Assembly (NCBI GenBank): GCA_026770025.1 | Contig: JAMXDE010000027.1 | Span: forward strand, 248,001 to 312,000 | From: Craspedostauros australis | Lineage: Eukaryota; Bacillariophyta; Bacillariophyceae; Mastogloiales; Achnanthaceae | Length of the DNA stretch: 64,000 nucleotides | Direction of reading: 5' to 3' | Shown: positions 53,216-64,000 of the stretch, one piece after another | Position numbering within the stretch: the stretch's first letter is position 1 | Layout: the number at the start of each line of letters is the position of its first letter | Translations under genes and position numbers: made by a program | Notes under the pieces: generated by a model | What the model was told of the DNA's origin: nothing | Seen by the model: only the letters and a program-made list of their open reading frames with translations | Database searches by the model: none

Positions 53216-53989
53216 TTAGAACAGGGAAAAGTCGGCGCTGAATGGTGCCATTGGCTCTCCGGCGTAAGGACGCGCGATGCTGGTCAGCAGCGGCACGGAT
53301 CCCTCGACCTTGTCGGCGGCCAGGAATCCCAGGATGCCGATCATCGCCAGACGTCCGTTGTTGAGCTCCTTGATGAGACCTTCCTCCTTGGCGGCCTCGC
53401 TCTTGTTCTTGGACAGGCCAAATGGATCGAAGAGGTCGAGCGCGAAGTGGACGTTGTCACGGAATCCGCCCATGCTTGGGTACTGTCCTGGCTTGCGTCC
53501 GTTCATGTAATGGGGCAGGCCCTCTCCGTCGCGGATGCCGCCGCCCATCTCGTCCCAGATTTCGAGGCAGGCGATGGTGAGGAAGATCTGTCCCTTGGCC
53601 TCCACCGGGAGGGCATCCCACTGGGCCTCCGGCGAGAGGCTGACGTCTGGCAGCGGGGTGCCATCGAGGCTGTAGGACCATGGGAAGTGGATGTTGGACT
53701 GCACGACGTATCCGACGAAGGCGAACATGGCGATGCGGCCGTGCTTGATCTCGGAGTGGCGCAGGAAGCCGATGGTGGCCTCGTTGCCGACGCCGCCCCA
53801 GAAGTCGGCCTGGGCGAGGTTGAGCGGATCGTAGAACTTGACGATGGGGTTTGCCTTCTCGGCGACCTTCACGAGCTCGTCCATGGAGGATCCCTGCAGC
53901 TGCGTGCTGGTGACGCCATTGTTGCTTGGGGTGGTGAAGGCGGCGGCGCTGGTGGCCAGCAGAGCGGAGGTCAGGAGGGAGAACTTCAT
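53216..53989 (-). CDS. Fucoxanthin-chlorophyll a/c-type light-harvesting protein
   Basis: This is a light-harvesting antenna protein of the thylakoid membrane in the LHC superfamily, with 257 residues. The ATG at 53989 begins a signal peptide (M-K-F-S-L-L-T-S-A-L-L-A-T-S-A-A) followed by A-F-T-T-P, the diatom plastid-import cleavage motif. The longer frame to 54241 is Leu/Cys/His-rich leader and is not used. Helix 1 has the chlorophyll-binding E-I-K-H-G-R-I-A-M and helix 3 has E-L-N-N-G-R-L-A-M-I-G, with helix 2 (Q-I-F-L-T-I-A-C-L-E-I-W-D) between them. The subfamily (Lhcf, Lhcr or Lhcx) is not assigned. The gene is divergent from the WAPL-like gene. No intron is needed. Confidence 0.93.
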   Translation of the reverse strand: MKFSLLTSALLATSAAAFTTPSNNGVTSTQLQGSSMDELVKVAEKANPIVKFYDPLNLAQADFWGGVGNEATIGFLRHSEIKHGRIAMFAFVGYVVQSNIHFPWSYSLDGTPLPDVSLSPEAQWDALPVEAKGQIFLTIACLEIWDEMGGGIRDGEGLPHYMNGRKPGQYPSMGGFRDNVHFALDLFDPFGLSKNKSEAAKEEGLIKELNNGRLAMIGILGFLAADKVEGSVPLLTSIARPYAGEPMAPFSADFSLF

Positions 53990-54643
53990 GTTGGGGTATG
54001 TACTACACGGCGTGGCTGGGGCTTTGTATTTGTTGTGACGATTGTGCAGTGGTTGTAGCTGTAGTTGTAGTTGCGGGTGTGGTTGGGATGACTGTGCTTT
54101 GGGTTCGTATCTGCTGATCGTTGGATCGCTGTGGCAACAGCAACAACACCAACAAACAACAGGATCAGCCACAGCTCGTGGTCGCAACAACAACAACAAA
54201 ATTCGCGACAGCCGCAACAACCACAAAAGTTGCGACAACAACGAGCGTCATTGAAGGTCGAGCCGACTTCAACATCAACGACGCAAACAAGCACTGCGCA
54301 ATGCGTACGACAACGACGAGGAAAGAATGCCGAGCAACTGTCGTTGTTGACGTGCAAAGATACTCGATTCAATTTGGAATGACCCGGATGTTACTTCCGA
54401 ATCATGCATATGCGTCTGTCACTCCATCCGTCAATGTCGCGCCAAAAAAGAAGATGACCGTCGCAACAAGAAGAACAACGAGCGTGACGCGAAATCGTGG
54501 GAACAAATGCGGGAAACGCAACACGATGTCAACCATCACATCAACCACGACACCGATAGAGCGTGCATGGCAAACAACCACACAACCATCAGTTGCAAAG
54601 GGTGTGGTCAGTTTGAAGACAACAGCATTAGATAGAACAGATC
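53990..54643. promoter_or_regulatory. Shared divergent promoter region (LHC gene / WAPL-like gene)
   Basis: 654 bp separate the two start codons. The sequence is rich in CAA/TTG trinucleotides on both sides. Light-regulated and cell-cycle-type genes sharing one spacer could be co-regulated, but no element can be named with confidence. Confidence 0.5.
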
Positions 54644-57600
54644 ATGGATGAATTCAGCTTCGCGGCATCGTTGGAGGAGGATGAGGAGGATGTGCAACAT
54701 GGCAGCGACAGCAAAAGCAACAGATACAAGACGAATAAGCGTGTTGGCGTTGTCGGCATCAAGTCCAATGACGTTCCGACTTCTCGTTTTTCTTGGGGTC
54801 CCAAAATACACGCACAGAAACAGTGGCATCATCTACGTGGGAACGTCAACAAAGATGATGATGATCATGATGCTGATGATAATCATGACAAGGAGTGGGA
54901 CCTTGCAGACTCGCAACAGAGTATCAGCAGCAGCCTTGCAAGTGGTCTTGGAAGCAACCACACGATGGAACATGTGCACTCGCAGTCTACAGTAGCATCG
55001 CAAGCATCGATCGCAGGCGGAGGGGTGATGGGACGCACGAAGTCCCAACGGATGAAGCAGAGGCAGTTGCAGCAGCAAAAGCATCAGCAGAATCAGCAAC
55101 AGCAGGAACAACGGATGTCGCGCTCGCCCACAACTGTGGTTCAGCGATCGGAGATGCTGGCATCGAAACCGGTCAAGGCCACGGCAAGAACAACAGCAGC
55201 GGCGGCGGCAAGAACAAAGAAAACTGCAGCTTTTGGTTCCGACAGACCGTCGCCATCGTCATCCTCCAGAGCACCATCATCGTCATCATCGTCAGCGACA
55301 AGATCCAAGCCTCCGACAACGAAGCGAGCTCGTGCATCAGCACCTCCAGCAACCCCGGCAGCCACGATGCCGACGACAACGACGGCACCAGCGACTCCCC
55401 TGGTGCAAGAAGCACGCAAGGCACCTCGTTACACACCTGTATCTGCATCATTTCCCACTCCGATGTCCACCCCGTCATCCATCACGACCACATCGCAGCA
55501 CAGGATCAGGCGCAAGCGGCAGGCAGCGAAGCACGGAAGACAGCAGTCAGCAGCTCAGCACAAACAACGACTGCGCAAGCAGAAGCAGAAGCGGGACGAC
55601 AACGAATGGCACTCCTTGCAATCGCCGATCGATACACCATCGGTCGCATCTACTCTCTCATCGGCACACTCTCTGTCCACACCCACAGCGCTCTTCCGAT
55701 CGACAGCGCAACGCAAGTTGCTGCGATCCACACAATCGCACGTATCGTCCGCATCAGTCGCCTCCTCCTCCTCGGCGACATTCGCGACAGCCTCCACGAC
55801 GTCACGCCCGCAATCCATCGTGCGCGCTGGTCCCACCAACGTCGAGGATGCCGGAACCTACCAGATGAATCACGACGATTGCATCTATATGTGCAACACC
55901 ATCCTCACGGCCAAACGCCAATCGCAACGACTCGAGGCGGCGTTGGATTTGGTGCACTTGTTGCAAAATCGCAAAACGCGCGCTCTACTGTGGCGCCATC
56001 ACAAATCAACCGATGCGCGATGCTCGACCGTCCTGCATGCCATTGGTCAGGTTGTGGCGGCGGCATCATCATCATCATCATGTCAGAAACAGCAACAACA
56101 ACAACCAACAGCATCGACTCGCACTAAAAGCGCGCGACGCAAATTAGCAACGCAACCGCATGTTCAAGACGACCATGGCATGTCGGTGTCCCTGCGACAA
56201 GCCATATCCATGATCGTGTATCATCTGTCCTACGATTGCACGTTGCACAAGACCCGATCGGTGGGTGCGACGCAGGAAGAGACGGCGCGATGGATGCGTT
56301 CCCAAATTCTGCAACATGGCGGCATGATGCGGGGCATTGCGTCGTTGCTGATACAAGAACAAAGAGTTTGCGAAACGCAACCCGCGACGCACGATATGCC
56401 GCAACACAACGACTCGCAAGAGGATAGCCAAGAATCTATGTTGTCTTTTTCAAGTCTGACGGAGTCGCAAGAGCGTTGTGATCCAACCGCGCTGGGACGA
56501 AAGAAACGGAGGAAACGACGACGCGTCGCAGCACCTCACAACGACAACAACGACGACAAGACGGTTGGCTCATTAGCGCAAAGCGTCCCGCCGAAACAGC
56601 GCAGCACGAGTCCCTCCAGCGTCGCATCCATGCCCGGCTTGTCCTCCGATCGGATGGATCGATTCAAGGCCAAATTCGTCATCCATGGCGTTGCAGGTGA
56701 TGCGCAAGCCCAGGAAGACAGCAGCGCATGCGCCCTCCTGTGGACATTGGAGTCCTTGCAGCGCATCATCACGGGCAAAGATGAAGTCTCGGAACACGCA
56801 TCATGGCAAACGGCGAAGGTCGAACTGCCCGATGTCGACAACGGCACCGCGAGTGAAACTGACGACGACGACGACGAGCGCAACAACCCGCTGCTGCAAA
56901 CCAACCGGTGGTTGGCACGCAGCGACTGTTTGCCCATCCTATCGCGTGCCATGGCAAAGACCTTGCGAGAACACAAGCGCACCGTCGTGGATCGGTACAA
57001 AATCACTGTCCTGGCATCGCTATTGGATGGTGCCTGCTTGTGGCACTCACAGAACCGAGAAACCATCTGTCGCGATCCAGAATTGATGTCCGCACTGATG
57101 CGCGTGATCTGCGACGACACTGATTCCGAAATAGCGTTCGTGGCGTTGCGGACGTTGACCAGCTTGACGCACCAAAATCCGATTGCCGCAAATCAGATTT
57201 TGGAACGCTGCGGCGATTTGGCCGATGCGTGTTACGCCTTCGCCAACGATTCGTACGATTGTTGCATCTTGTGTTTAAACATCATGGCGAACATCGTCGA
57301 GATGGTCGATCTGCAACGATCCATGCTGTCGTGGCAGGTGCCGAAAGGACGTCGCCATGGCGTCGACCGTATCGAGGATACCTCATGGTTGGCATGGATG
57401 TGCAATTGGACAGTCGCCCAGACGCATTCCTTCCGCGATGCCTTGCTCACACCACCAACGGCGGTGGTAGCGACGACGACGGCGACGACACAAAATGAAG
57501 GTGTAGCGTCCTCCGCACGAGCATTGCAAGCCGACGAAGACGATCGATTGATCGCGGCCGGCAATGGTTGCGTCCTCATGGCATGTCTGTTGCTGAAATC

Positions 57601-57802
57601 CGATGCTTCCCGCCCCATGATCCACACAGCCTTGCCCGGTGCGACGATCCACGACAAGCTCTCCTTTCTGCGCAACACTCTGCGAGCATTCTGCAACTAC
57701 TACCATCTGTCGATGGGTGACGAATTGGGTGCCATCTTGATCACGCCCATCCAAAAGTTAATGAAGGGCATCGAAGCGATGGATCGGAGCGATGAACAAT
57801 GA
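54644..57802 (+). CDS. WAPL: WAPL-like cohesin-release factor
   Basis: WAPL, with PDS5, opens the cohesin ring and releases it from chromatin in the nucleus. The frame has 1052 residues and no intron. The first 400 residues are disordered (Gln, Ser, Thr and Ala runs) but contain a short S-R-F-S-W-G-P-K motif near residue 47. The helical WAPL region runs from about 415 (D-D-C-I-Y-M-C-N-T-I-L ... R-L-E-A-A-L-D-L-V-H-L-L-Q-N-R-K-T-R-A-L-L-W-R-H), through L-L-W-T-L-E-S-L-Q-R-I-I, to the C-terminal A-A-G-N-G-C-V-L-M-A-C-L-L-L and F-C-N-Y-Y. These positions match the WAPL layout, with Gly-rich and acidic inserts. Identification rests on pattern, not on a search. Confidence 0.7.
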   Translation: MDEFSFAASLEEDEEDVQHGSDSKSNRYKTNKRVGVVGIKSNDVPTSRFSWGPKIHAQKQWHHLRGNVNKDDDDHDADDNHDKEWDLADSQQSISSSLASGLGSNHTMEHVHSQSTVASQASIAGGGVMGRTKSQRMKQRQLQQQKHQQNQQQQEQRMSRSPTTVVQRSEMLASKPVKATARTTAAAAARTKKTAAFGSDRPSPSSSSRAPSSSSSSATRSKPPTTKRARASAPPATPAATMPTTTTAPATPLVQEARKAPRYTPVSASFPTPMSTPSSITTTSQHRIRRKRQAAKHGRQQSAAQHKQRLRKQKQKRDDNEWHSLQSPIDTPSVASTLSSAHSLSTPTALFRSTAQRKLLRSTQSHVSSASVASSSSATFATASTTSRPQSIVRAGPTNVEDAGTYQMNHDDCIYMCNTILTAKRQSQRLEAALDLVHLLQNRKTRALLWRHHKSTDARCSTVLHAIGQVVAAASSSSSCQKQQQQQPTASTRTKSARRKLATQPHVQDDHGMSVSLRQAISMIVYHLSYDCTLHKTRSVGATQEETARWMRSQILQHGGMMRGIASLLIQEQRVCETQPATHDMPQHNDSQEDSQESMLSFSSLTESQERCDPTALGRKKRRKRRRVAAPHNDNNDDKTVGSLAQSVPPKQRSTSPSSVASMPGLSSDRMDRFKAKFVIHGVAGDAQAQEDSSACALLWTLESLQRIITGKDEVSEHASWQTAKVELPDVDNGTASETDDDDDERNNPLLQTNRWLARSDCLPILSRAMAKTLREHKRTVVDRYKITVLASLLDGACLWHSQNRETICRDPELMSALMRVICDDTDSEIAFVALRTLTSLTHQNPIAANQILERCGDLADACYAFANDSYDCCILCLNIMANIVEMVDLQRSMLSWQVPKGRRHGVDRIEDTSWLAWMCNWTVAQTHSFRDALLTPPTAVVATTTATTQNEGVASSARALQADEDDRLIAAGNGCVLMACLLLKSDASRPMIHTALPGATIHDKLSFLRNTLRAFCNYYHLSMGDELGAILITPIQKLMKGIEAMDRSDEQ

Positions 57803-59375
57803 GACATCCGAACGCCTAGTCCAATCTAATGGCCAGAGCTATGAGGAGGATGCATCAAGTCGATGCACGAAAGGAATGAACTAGTAATCACAGAAAATGG
57901 TATGGCATGGTATGGTATGGCACTTGGACGTGAGATGCTGGCTGCCACTTCTTGTATTCCAATGACATCATATCAGAACATCACGATAGTCAACAATCTT
58001 CCAAACCTTGCATCGGCGTCAGCGCGAATCTCGGAATCTTTGCATGAGATTGGGGATGGCTCAACGCACCTCACGTTGTTGCCCACGTTGCAACAAAAGC
58101 CAAAACGATTACGATGAGATGTTCAATGTAATATTCTATAATAGTATTGTATTATATTCTCCAAGGTTACCCGCAGAATAGGTACAATGATTGATGAGGT
58201 CGCGGAAGACGTCCAAGATACGGACGTCCATCTCCGACTCCATCTCCTCGCTGGTGCGTTCGTGGGCACGTCATTCCCTTCCGGCGCCAACGCCACGTTT
58301 CGCATCGGAGGGAGGTTAGATTTTGTGAGCGGAGGAGACGGATGACGTAACGATGACATCACGCCATGACGATGTTCACCTTCATCAACGAATCAGAATG
58401 CTTTCCATCAACCAGCTGCAACACATCAAACGCAGCCTGCGACATGTGGCAACGACGCCGCCGCGGTGCCATGATGACAAGCGTTGGAAGATTATCGCGC
58501 CGCTCTGTCCGTTGAGGTCACCTCGCCCATTTCGCAACTTCCGGCATCAGCACAATCATCACCATTTTTCCATTTTGATACACAGAAAAGGAATAAAGAA
58601 TCCAGAAAGTGATGTTTCTCTGCCTTTCTCATCAATCGACTTTTGATGGACTGCGCGAAGATGTGATGGATGTGGAACAGTGACGATGACATACTTCGCT
58701 ACGACATTTATGGTGCGCGTCTCGGCCAACCAAAACACGCAATCGCACGAGCCAAGGTGGTGGAATGAGACTGACGTGGTCATGATACAACATTCAGAGA
58801 TGAATATTATCATTTCCCGATGACTCACACCATCACATCTTCGGTTAAACGAGTCATCGCCGACTGCGACATGGAGAAGTACAAAGGGGAAGCGAGGAAT
58901 CTTTTTCCTTCGGCGAGAAAAGATCGCCGTGTGAATTGTCGCTGATTTGTTTGGATTTGGTTTGATTTGTTCAGGAAGAAGCAACCCGGTTCAGAAGAGA
59001 CATCAACGAGCCATCAACGCAGCCGAACCAGCGCATTCGCTTCCTGAATTTTGCCACAACACGTATTCCGACACCGCGCACCACATCGCACGACACCGCA
59101 CGACACAAGCAGCATTGGTTTCTGCCCCGCCATCCATCCAAACGACGAACAACGAACAACGAACAACGAACGACGATGTCCCTTCCTTTTGCCGCCCACA
59201 CACCAACACCGCCAAACACGCACCCAGCAGCAACATCACCGCAACGCCCACAACCACACAGAAGGACACAACAGCACAACACACCACGCAAATCCCCCCT
59301 TGTCCACCTCACAAAATCAAAGCGTCCGCCTCCAAACCTCACAACCAACACACATCCACACACACAACCATCACC
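57803..59375. other. 1.6-kb intergenic region
   Basis: No gene is supported. A TATGGCATGG-type repeat is at 57899-57922. The last 300 bp (59080-59375) are very rich in A and C (ACACCACGCA, CACACAACCA) and probably form the leader of the carrier gene. Confidence 0.45.
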
Positions 59376-61132
59376 ATGAGCCTCACTGCCCCAAACCGCC
59401 CACTCGCCACCGCCGCTGTCGGACAGCCAAGCCTCCTCCAGCAGGTCGGCATGGCCGGAACCGCCGCAGTCATCACTGTCTCCTTCATCCACCCAATCGA
59501 TGTCGTCAAGGTACGAAAGGATATTACTTTCAAGTGTCATTTCCATGTTGGGCGTGACGCGGTGCAACTCACTGGAATTCCATACGATGTAGACCTATCG
59601 AGAACATCGCAAGGAACACCGATGCTCGGCAGCCAATTGATTCCTCCTGTATCGGCGGCAGATCATCACAGACACACACACACCACAGAATTATTTGGCA
59701 GAACCGCAATTGCAAACCACGAGCGTGATGGAACCCTTCGCTTCAGTCGAGTCCTCGAATACTTTTCCACTCTCGATCTGTCAATCTGCCAATCAGTCAT
59801 TCTGGCACTTCGCGCATGAATCTTCCACTACTGCGCCCATGATGGAACGGATTGGCAGATCATGGCAACAAGGCACAACGCAATACAGCTGTGCAACATC
59901 AATTCCATACAATACCAGTCGCATCATCTCACGCAACTTCTTCTCCTCTCGTCTGCAAATACTTCCCGCGTCTTTTGCCATCTTCCTGGCGGATCGTGCA
60001 AAACTGGCATCCTTCCCTCTCCTTCCCAACAACACGCGACTTGTGCTACCTCCTTCCATCGTGCGCGATGGCATCATTTCCGAAACACCATCCGACTTGA
60101 CGCATTTCAATTCAATGCACAAATGGATACGACGCAATGCAATGCACAAATGGATACGACACAATGCAATGCAATGCACAACCAACTCCGTCCATACTGA
60201 AAACGAATATTGTGCAATGGTGTGATCTTTTCGAAATCCAACTCGCAACACTGACGTATCTGACGCAACCCGAATCATTGCGAAACGACGACATCACACC
60301 CTCACACGTCCAAAAATGAATTCCAAACCGCGGCGATCCCATCAACAAATGGCAAATACTCGTGCAGACTCGTATCCAAATCTCCTCTGAGTACGGAAAG
60401 CTCGGCATGGGAGGAACCGTCACCAAGATCACCGGTGAGGAGGGTGTCTTCGCCCTGTGGAAGGGAGTCAACGCCGCCTGGTTGCGCGAGGCATCCTACA
60501 CCTCCCTCCGATTGGGACTTTACGAGCCAATGAAGGTCGTCTTCGGAGCCAGCGAGAAGAACGCTCCATTCTACAAGAAGTTCGCCGCCGGTTCCGCCGC
60601 CGGTGCCCTTGGATCCCTCGCCGGAAACCCATTCGATGTGCTCAAGACCAAGATGATGGCCAGCTCCGGAAAGGAGGTCCCATCCATGGTCAAGACCGCC
60701 AAGGATCTCATGGCCATGCAGGGCATCGGAGGATTCTACCGTGGTATCGACTCCAACGTCGCCCGTGCCATGGTCCTCAACGGAACCAAGATGGCTTGCT
60801 ACGACCAGGCCAAGGGCATCGTCGTCGACGCCACCGGCTGGTCCAAGAAGTCCCTCCTCACCCAATTCTTCTCCGCCGTCACCGCAGGATTCTTCATGAC
60901 GTGCACAGTCTCTCCATTCGACATGGTCCGCACACGACTGATGAACCAGCCCTCCGACGCCAAAATTTACAATAACGCCGTCGACTGCATGGTCAAGATC
61001 GCCACACAGGAAGGACCAATGACCTTCTGGCGTGGATTCATGCCAATCTGGTCCCGATTCGCCCCAACCACCACCCTGCAGCTCATCATCTTCGAGCAGC
61101 TCCGAGGAATGATGGGAATGGAGTCCATGTAA
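59376..61132 (+). CDS. Mitochondrial carrier, oxoglutarate/dicarboxylate type (two exons)
   Basis: This is a six-helix transporter of the inner mitochondrial membrane with 299 residues. Exon 1 (59376-59510, 45 codons) ends P-I-D-V-V-K at a GTACGA donor. Exon 2 (60368-61132) begins T-R-I-Q after a GTGCAG acceptor, phase 0. The first carrier signature P-x-D-x-x-K-x-R-x-Q is therefore split exactly by the 857-bp intron. The second and third signatures are P-F-D-V-L-K-T-K and P-F-D-M-V-R-T-R. The M-V-L-N-G-T-K-M-A-C-Y-D-Q-A-K and W-S-R-F-A-P-T-T-T-L-Q-L-I-I-F-E-Q-L stretches resemble the 2-oxoglutarate/malate and dicarboxylate carrier group. The substrate is inferred from this resemblance. Codon use in exon 2 is strongly biased (many C/G-ending codons), suggesting high expression. 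Confidence 0.92.
59511..60367 (+). other. Intron of the mitochondrial carrier gene (857 bp)
   Basis: It starts GTACGA and ends GTGCAG. It is long for this locus and contains a near-perfect duplication of an approximately 27-bp unit at about 60113-60182. Confidence 0.85.
60113..60182. repeat. Short tandem duplication inside the carrier intron
   Basis: The unit CAATGCACAAATGGATACGAC occurs twice, with CAATGCAATG spacers. Confidence 0.85.
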
Positions 61133-64000
61133 ACAGCTCTGACCGCAGCACGGCACAGCGCAGTTTGCAAAAATGATGGCGCACCATATTGGTACACACC
61201 ATACTCGTGACGACGTCGCAAGACATCAGCACCACCGGATTGACGCATGTGGGTTTTGACACATGCATCATCTCATCAATCGATTACTATTGCCACACAA
61301 CACCGCAAGCCGAAGAGTCTAAACTTGAACGGCACCACGGAAAGGCACCCAACCATCCACATGACCAAAGAACAAACCAATAACATCATGTAACAGATTC
61401 TTGTTTTCATTACAACATCCATACTATTATATTACATTCTGTGATACATTCTCTCTCTCTCCCTGGAGACAGCAACGATGGTTGATACGACGGCGCTTGC
61501 TATCATCCATACACCCACCACGATCAGAGTTAGTTTACAATCCTCCACATGCTGAGGAGCAATCGGCCTTGTTGCTCATCGCACTTGCCGCCCTCCACGT
61601 TCCCCATCGCTGTTGTTTCTCACACAATTCCTCGCAGCCACGCAAACGAACACTTTTGGTGATGTTTGGAAGGCGCGAGCAAGATACCTTTTGGTCTTGT
61701 TCGACATCGAATCTCGCTCAGTCAGATTCGCCAAATCGCTCTTGTGGCTGAGACTGACAGGACAGATGGCAAGGCGGAGACGAGCCTTGGCGAAAGTCTG
61801 ACTCAGAATTCAGAATGCGTGAATCACTCGTTCTAATCGATTGTCTCTTTAGTCGCACTGATCAATTTGCTCTTCTTGAAGAACTGTCAAAGGCCCAATG
61901 CCGTCGACACACACGACTGAGTTGCAGAATTCTGATGCGAATCGCCGGAACATCATCTTCGACGTTCCAGACGGAAACACGGAACAAACACGGCGCAAAC
62001 GCAGACGAAGATGACCACAGGTTTGGAAATGGAAGTGAGCAAACGAACGTGCGAACAAGTGAGGACGCGTGCCGAGGAGGAAAGAAACCAACATCGGAGG
62101 GTCGCTGTTGCCGTGCGAAGTCGAGAACAATGACGATGCATCATCGACGATGATTGTTGGGGCGGCGAAACGTGGTGGCACCACGAGTACGTCCATGGCG
62201 CAAACCACAAGGCCTCAAAAAGTGCCCCAGCATTTGTCTTGTCTGTGACGGGGTGCTGGCGTCGTGAAGGCATTGCGGTGAAAAAGTCAGCCGTCATGGT
62301 CATCTTGTGCATCGAGTCTTGCGCAGAAGATGGTGTACGTTCAGGCAACGCGTACCGCCACATCACGACTGCGCACGAGTGGCACGTAGTTGGACAACCC
62401 AGGTCGTACGAGAGGTTCTCATTTGGTGGATGGTCATTCGTTGCTCAGGGCATCGGAGATCGCAAAAGAAAGGGACAAGGAGGAGGAGGAGAGTGATTCG
62501 GCAACAAGAAGTCACCCAAGATGCTGTTCTGTGATGTCCTGTCGTGTCAACCACAACAGGAAAACAGACATGACATCTATCGTATCCCGCTGTATCGTTG
62601 GGAGAGTTGATGCCACCGAGAAGGTGACGCTTTGTCGATCAAGACCGACATCGAGACGAGCCAGAAGAACAAGGAACGTGATGATGATTCTGCTCGGCAT
62701 CGATGGCGACAGTTTGCACATTCCGCCCCCGTTCTGATTCCGTTTGACTCCTACTGTACTCGTGCTTCTCGACAATTTCCCTCTCCCTCTTCGTCGATCG
62801 GCATCGTGATCGCCAACAGCATCAACAACATCAACAGGCATCGTCAACATGTCGATCATGTTTTACAAGCGCCATGTCACCGTTTCCAACTCTGCTCGGA
62901 TCGTGGGAATGCTCCGCACATCTTTCTCATTTCACTTTCGCGACCTCTCGGGGTGTTGTTGTTGTTGACGATGACGACGTCGATGTCTTTCTTGGCGACG
63001 ACCTGATACTGTTGCTGCGACTGCGTGAACAGGTGTGCGAATTCCCATCTTCCTTGTTTCGCCAAAGACGGAGTTGGAGACCTGGGTTGTCTTTCGTGGA
63101 CTGCAACGGTCATTTCGGCAGCGTCGAATGTGTTCTTCAAAAGCACTTTTGCGCCCTCCTGTTGATGATGGTGTGTGGTCCCCCTTTCTGTCTTCTGTCG
63201 TGTGCATGGTGACTTCTGTCGTCTTCGGTTTGGCTCCGTCATCACCATCGGCGTCGTGCACCTCCTTCTTCTCATGGATGTTCTGCGTGGTCGTGGGGCA
63301 TTGTCGGCATCCTGGACAAAACGGACACGGCAACCGCAGCAAGGTACTTTTGCTGTTGCTGTCATTGACGCAGCCGTTTTCATTGTCATTGCTGTCATCT
63401 CTCTGGACAGCTTCACTCCATTCGTGACCTTTGCGCGTTGACAAACGCTGGCAGTCGTGCGGTATCAAGCCACCACAAGACACAGACATTCAGGAAGCAG
63501 AAACAATTCTCGATTCCGACAGAACAACTAACTATCGGAACGACTGACCAACCACAAGAACGCAATTTCCGTTTTTCGTGAGGAGCTCAAGGGATTGTGA
63601 CACGAAACAAAGGTTAATCGGAGCATCACCTCCCCTTGACGTTCGTGTCGCGAAGTTATGTGCAACGTATTGACACCTTTGTGCGACGTGCATCACGTGT
63701 TGAAGACTTAAGTATGCTGACGTCCTACAATGGCACTATCCGAAAATGCAATTGCAATGACAAGGTGTCAGTCACTTAGGTCCCGCCGAATGACAGATGC
63801 CAATTCAATGCGACGTTTGGATCTGCGACATTGGTTGAGCCAATCAGATGACGGATCGAAGTATTCGGGTATTCGTGACGTCAAGCGCAATGAGAATCAG
63901 AACTTCCCGAAGACCTGAAAAGAAATTCCGATGAGCGGATTGGAATTCTTGCTTCGATGTGATTGGTGCATCGAGTGCCGTTCCTCCGATATCGGTGTGC
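61133..64000. other. 2.9-kb region at the right edge, no supported gene
   Basis: Several frames of 110-185 codons overlap on both strands. On the minus strand at 62877-63489 two frames have somewhat coding-like pieces (F-A-H-L-F-T-Q-S-Q-Q-Q-Y-Q-V in one, C-P-F-C-P-G-C-R-Q-C in the other), but neither forms a domain. A CTCTCTCTCT tract is at 61451-61460. Confidence 0.35.

Noticed and set aside
53990..54241. 84-residue upstream extension of the light-harvesting protein
   Set aside because: The extension is Leu/Cys/His-rich and precedes a perfect plastid-targeting N-terminus.
62877..63489. Possible zinc-finger gene on the minus strand
   Set aside because: Two competing minus frames and two plus frames cover the same DNA. 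Isolated Cys/His words do not form a known finger.
1..64000. CRISPR arrays, prokaryotic operons, rRNA or tRNA genes
   Set aside because: No spaced palindromic repeats, ribosome-binding sites or cloverleaf-type sequences were recognised by eye. Introns and organelle-targeting signals show nuclear eukaryotic DNA. A tRNA scan could still find something I missed.

Overview
The window is nuclear DNA of a eukaryotic microalga, most likely a diatom and probably a pennate one. The evidence is a fucoxanthin-chlorophyll-type light-harvesting gene whose N-terminus is a signal peptide plus an AAAFTTP-type plastid cleavage site, a second plastid-targeted protein, short GT-AG introns in four genes, and two Ty1/copia retrotransposons of the kind abundant in diatoms. 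The species itself cannot be read from the sequence.

Region 1-9 kb is decayed or loosely packed. It holds a Ser/Arg-rich coding-like stretch with in-frame stops (3-1810), further coding-like debris (2087-2931), a (CT)24 microsatellite, an ankyrin-repeat/BTB gene broken by two frameshifts (3882-5834), and an intact lineage-specific protein (7283-8791). Region 9-24 kb is ordinary gene space: a SNU23/ZMAT2 spliceosome protein, a TALE homeodomain factor transcribed towards it, a cytosolic-type aspartyl-tRNA synthetase with a possible organelle extension, a secreted Cys-rich protein made of two duplicated halves, a degenerate LTR, and a plastid DUF3119-like protein. A large AAA-ATPase/helical-repeat protein lies on the minus strand at 24.3-28.3 kb.

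Region 29.6-45.7 kb is transposon territory. Copia element 1 (minus sense, 29617-38094) has a 6-bp target duplication, near-identical LTRs, a one-base frameshift before RNase H, and a 611-bp terminal-inverted-repeat element inside its 5' LTR; the 3' LTR preserves the empty site. Only about 250 bp further on lies copia element 2 (plus sense, 38343-45693), with 664-bp LTRs that look identical, a 5-bp target duplication and one uninterrupted 1835-codon Gag-Pol frame. It looks very young and could still be active.

Region 47.5-64 kb returns to host genes: a secreted fibronectin-III-like protein, the light-harvesting protein divergently paired with a WAPL-like cohesin-release factor, and a mitochondrial carrier whose signature motif is split by an intron. 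The last 2.9 kb shows nothing convincing.

The host genes do not form one pathway. I found no new defence-like or operon-like system. The most informative structures are the nested transposon insertions, the ANK-BTB pseudogene, the duplicated Cys-rich secreted protein, and the effector-less version of an ATPase module usually fused to histidine kinases.
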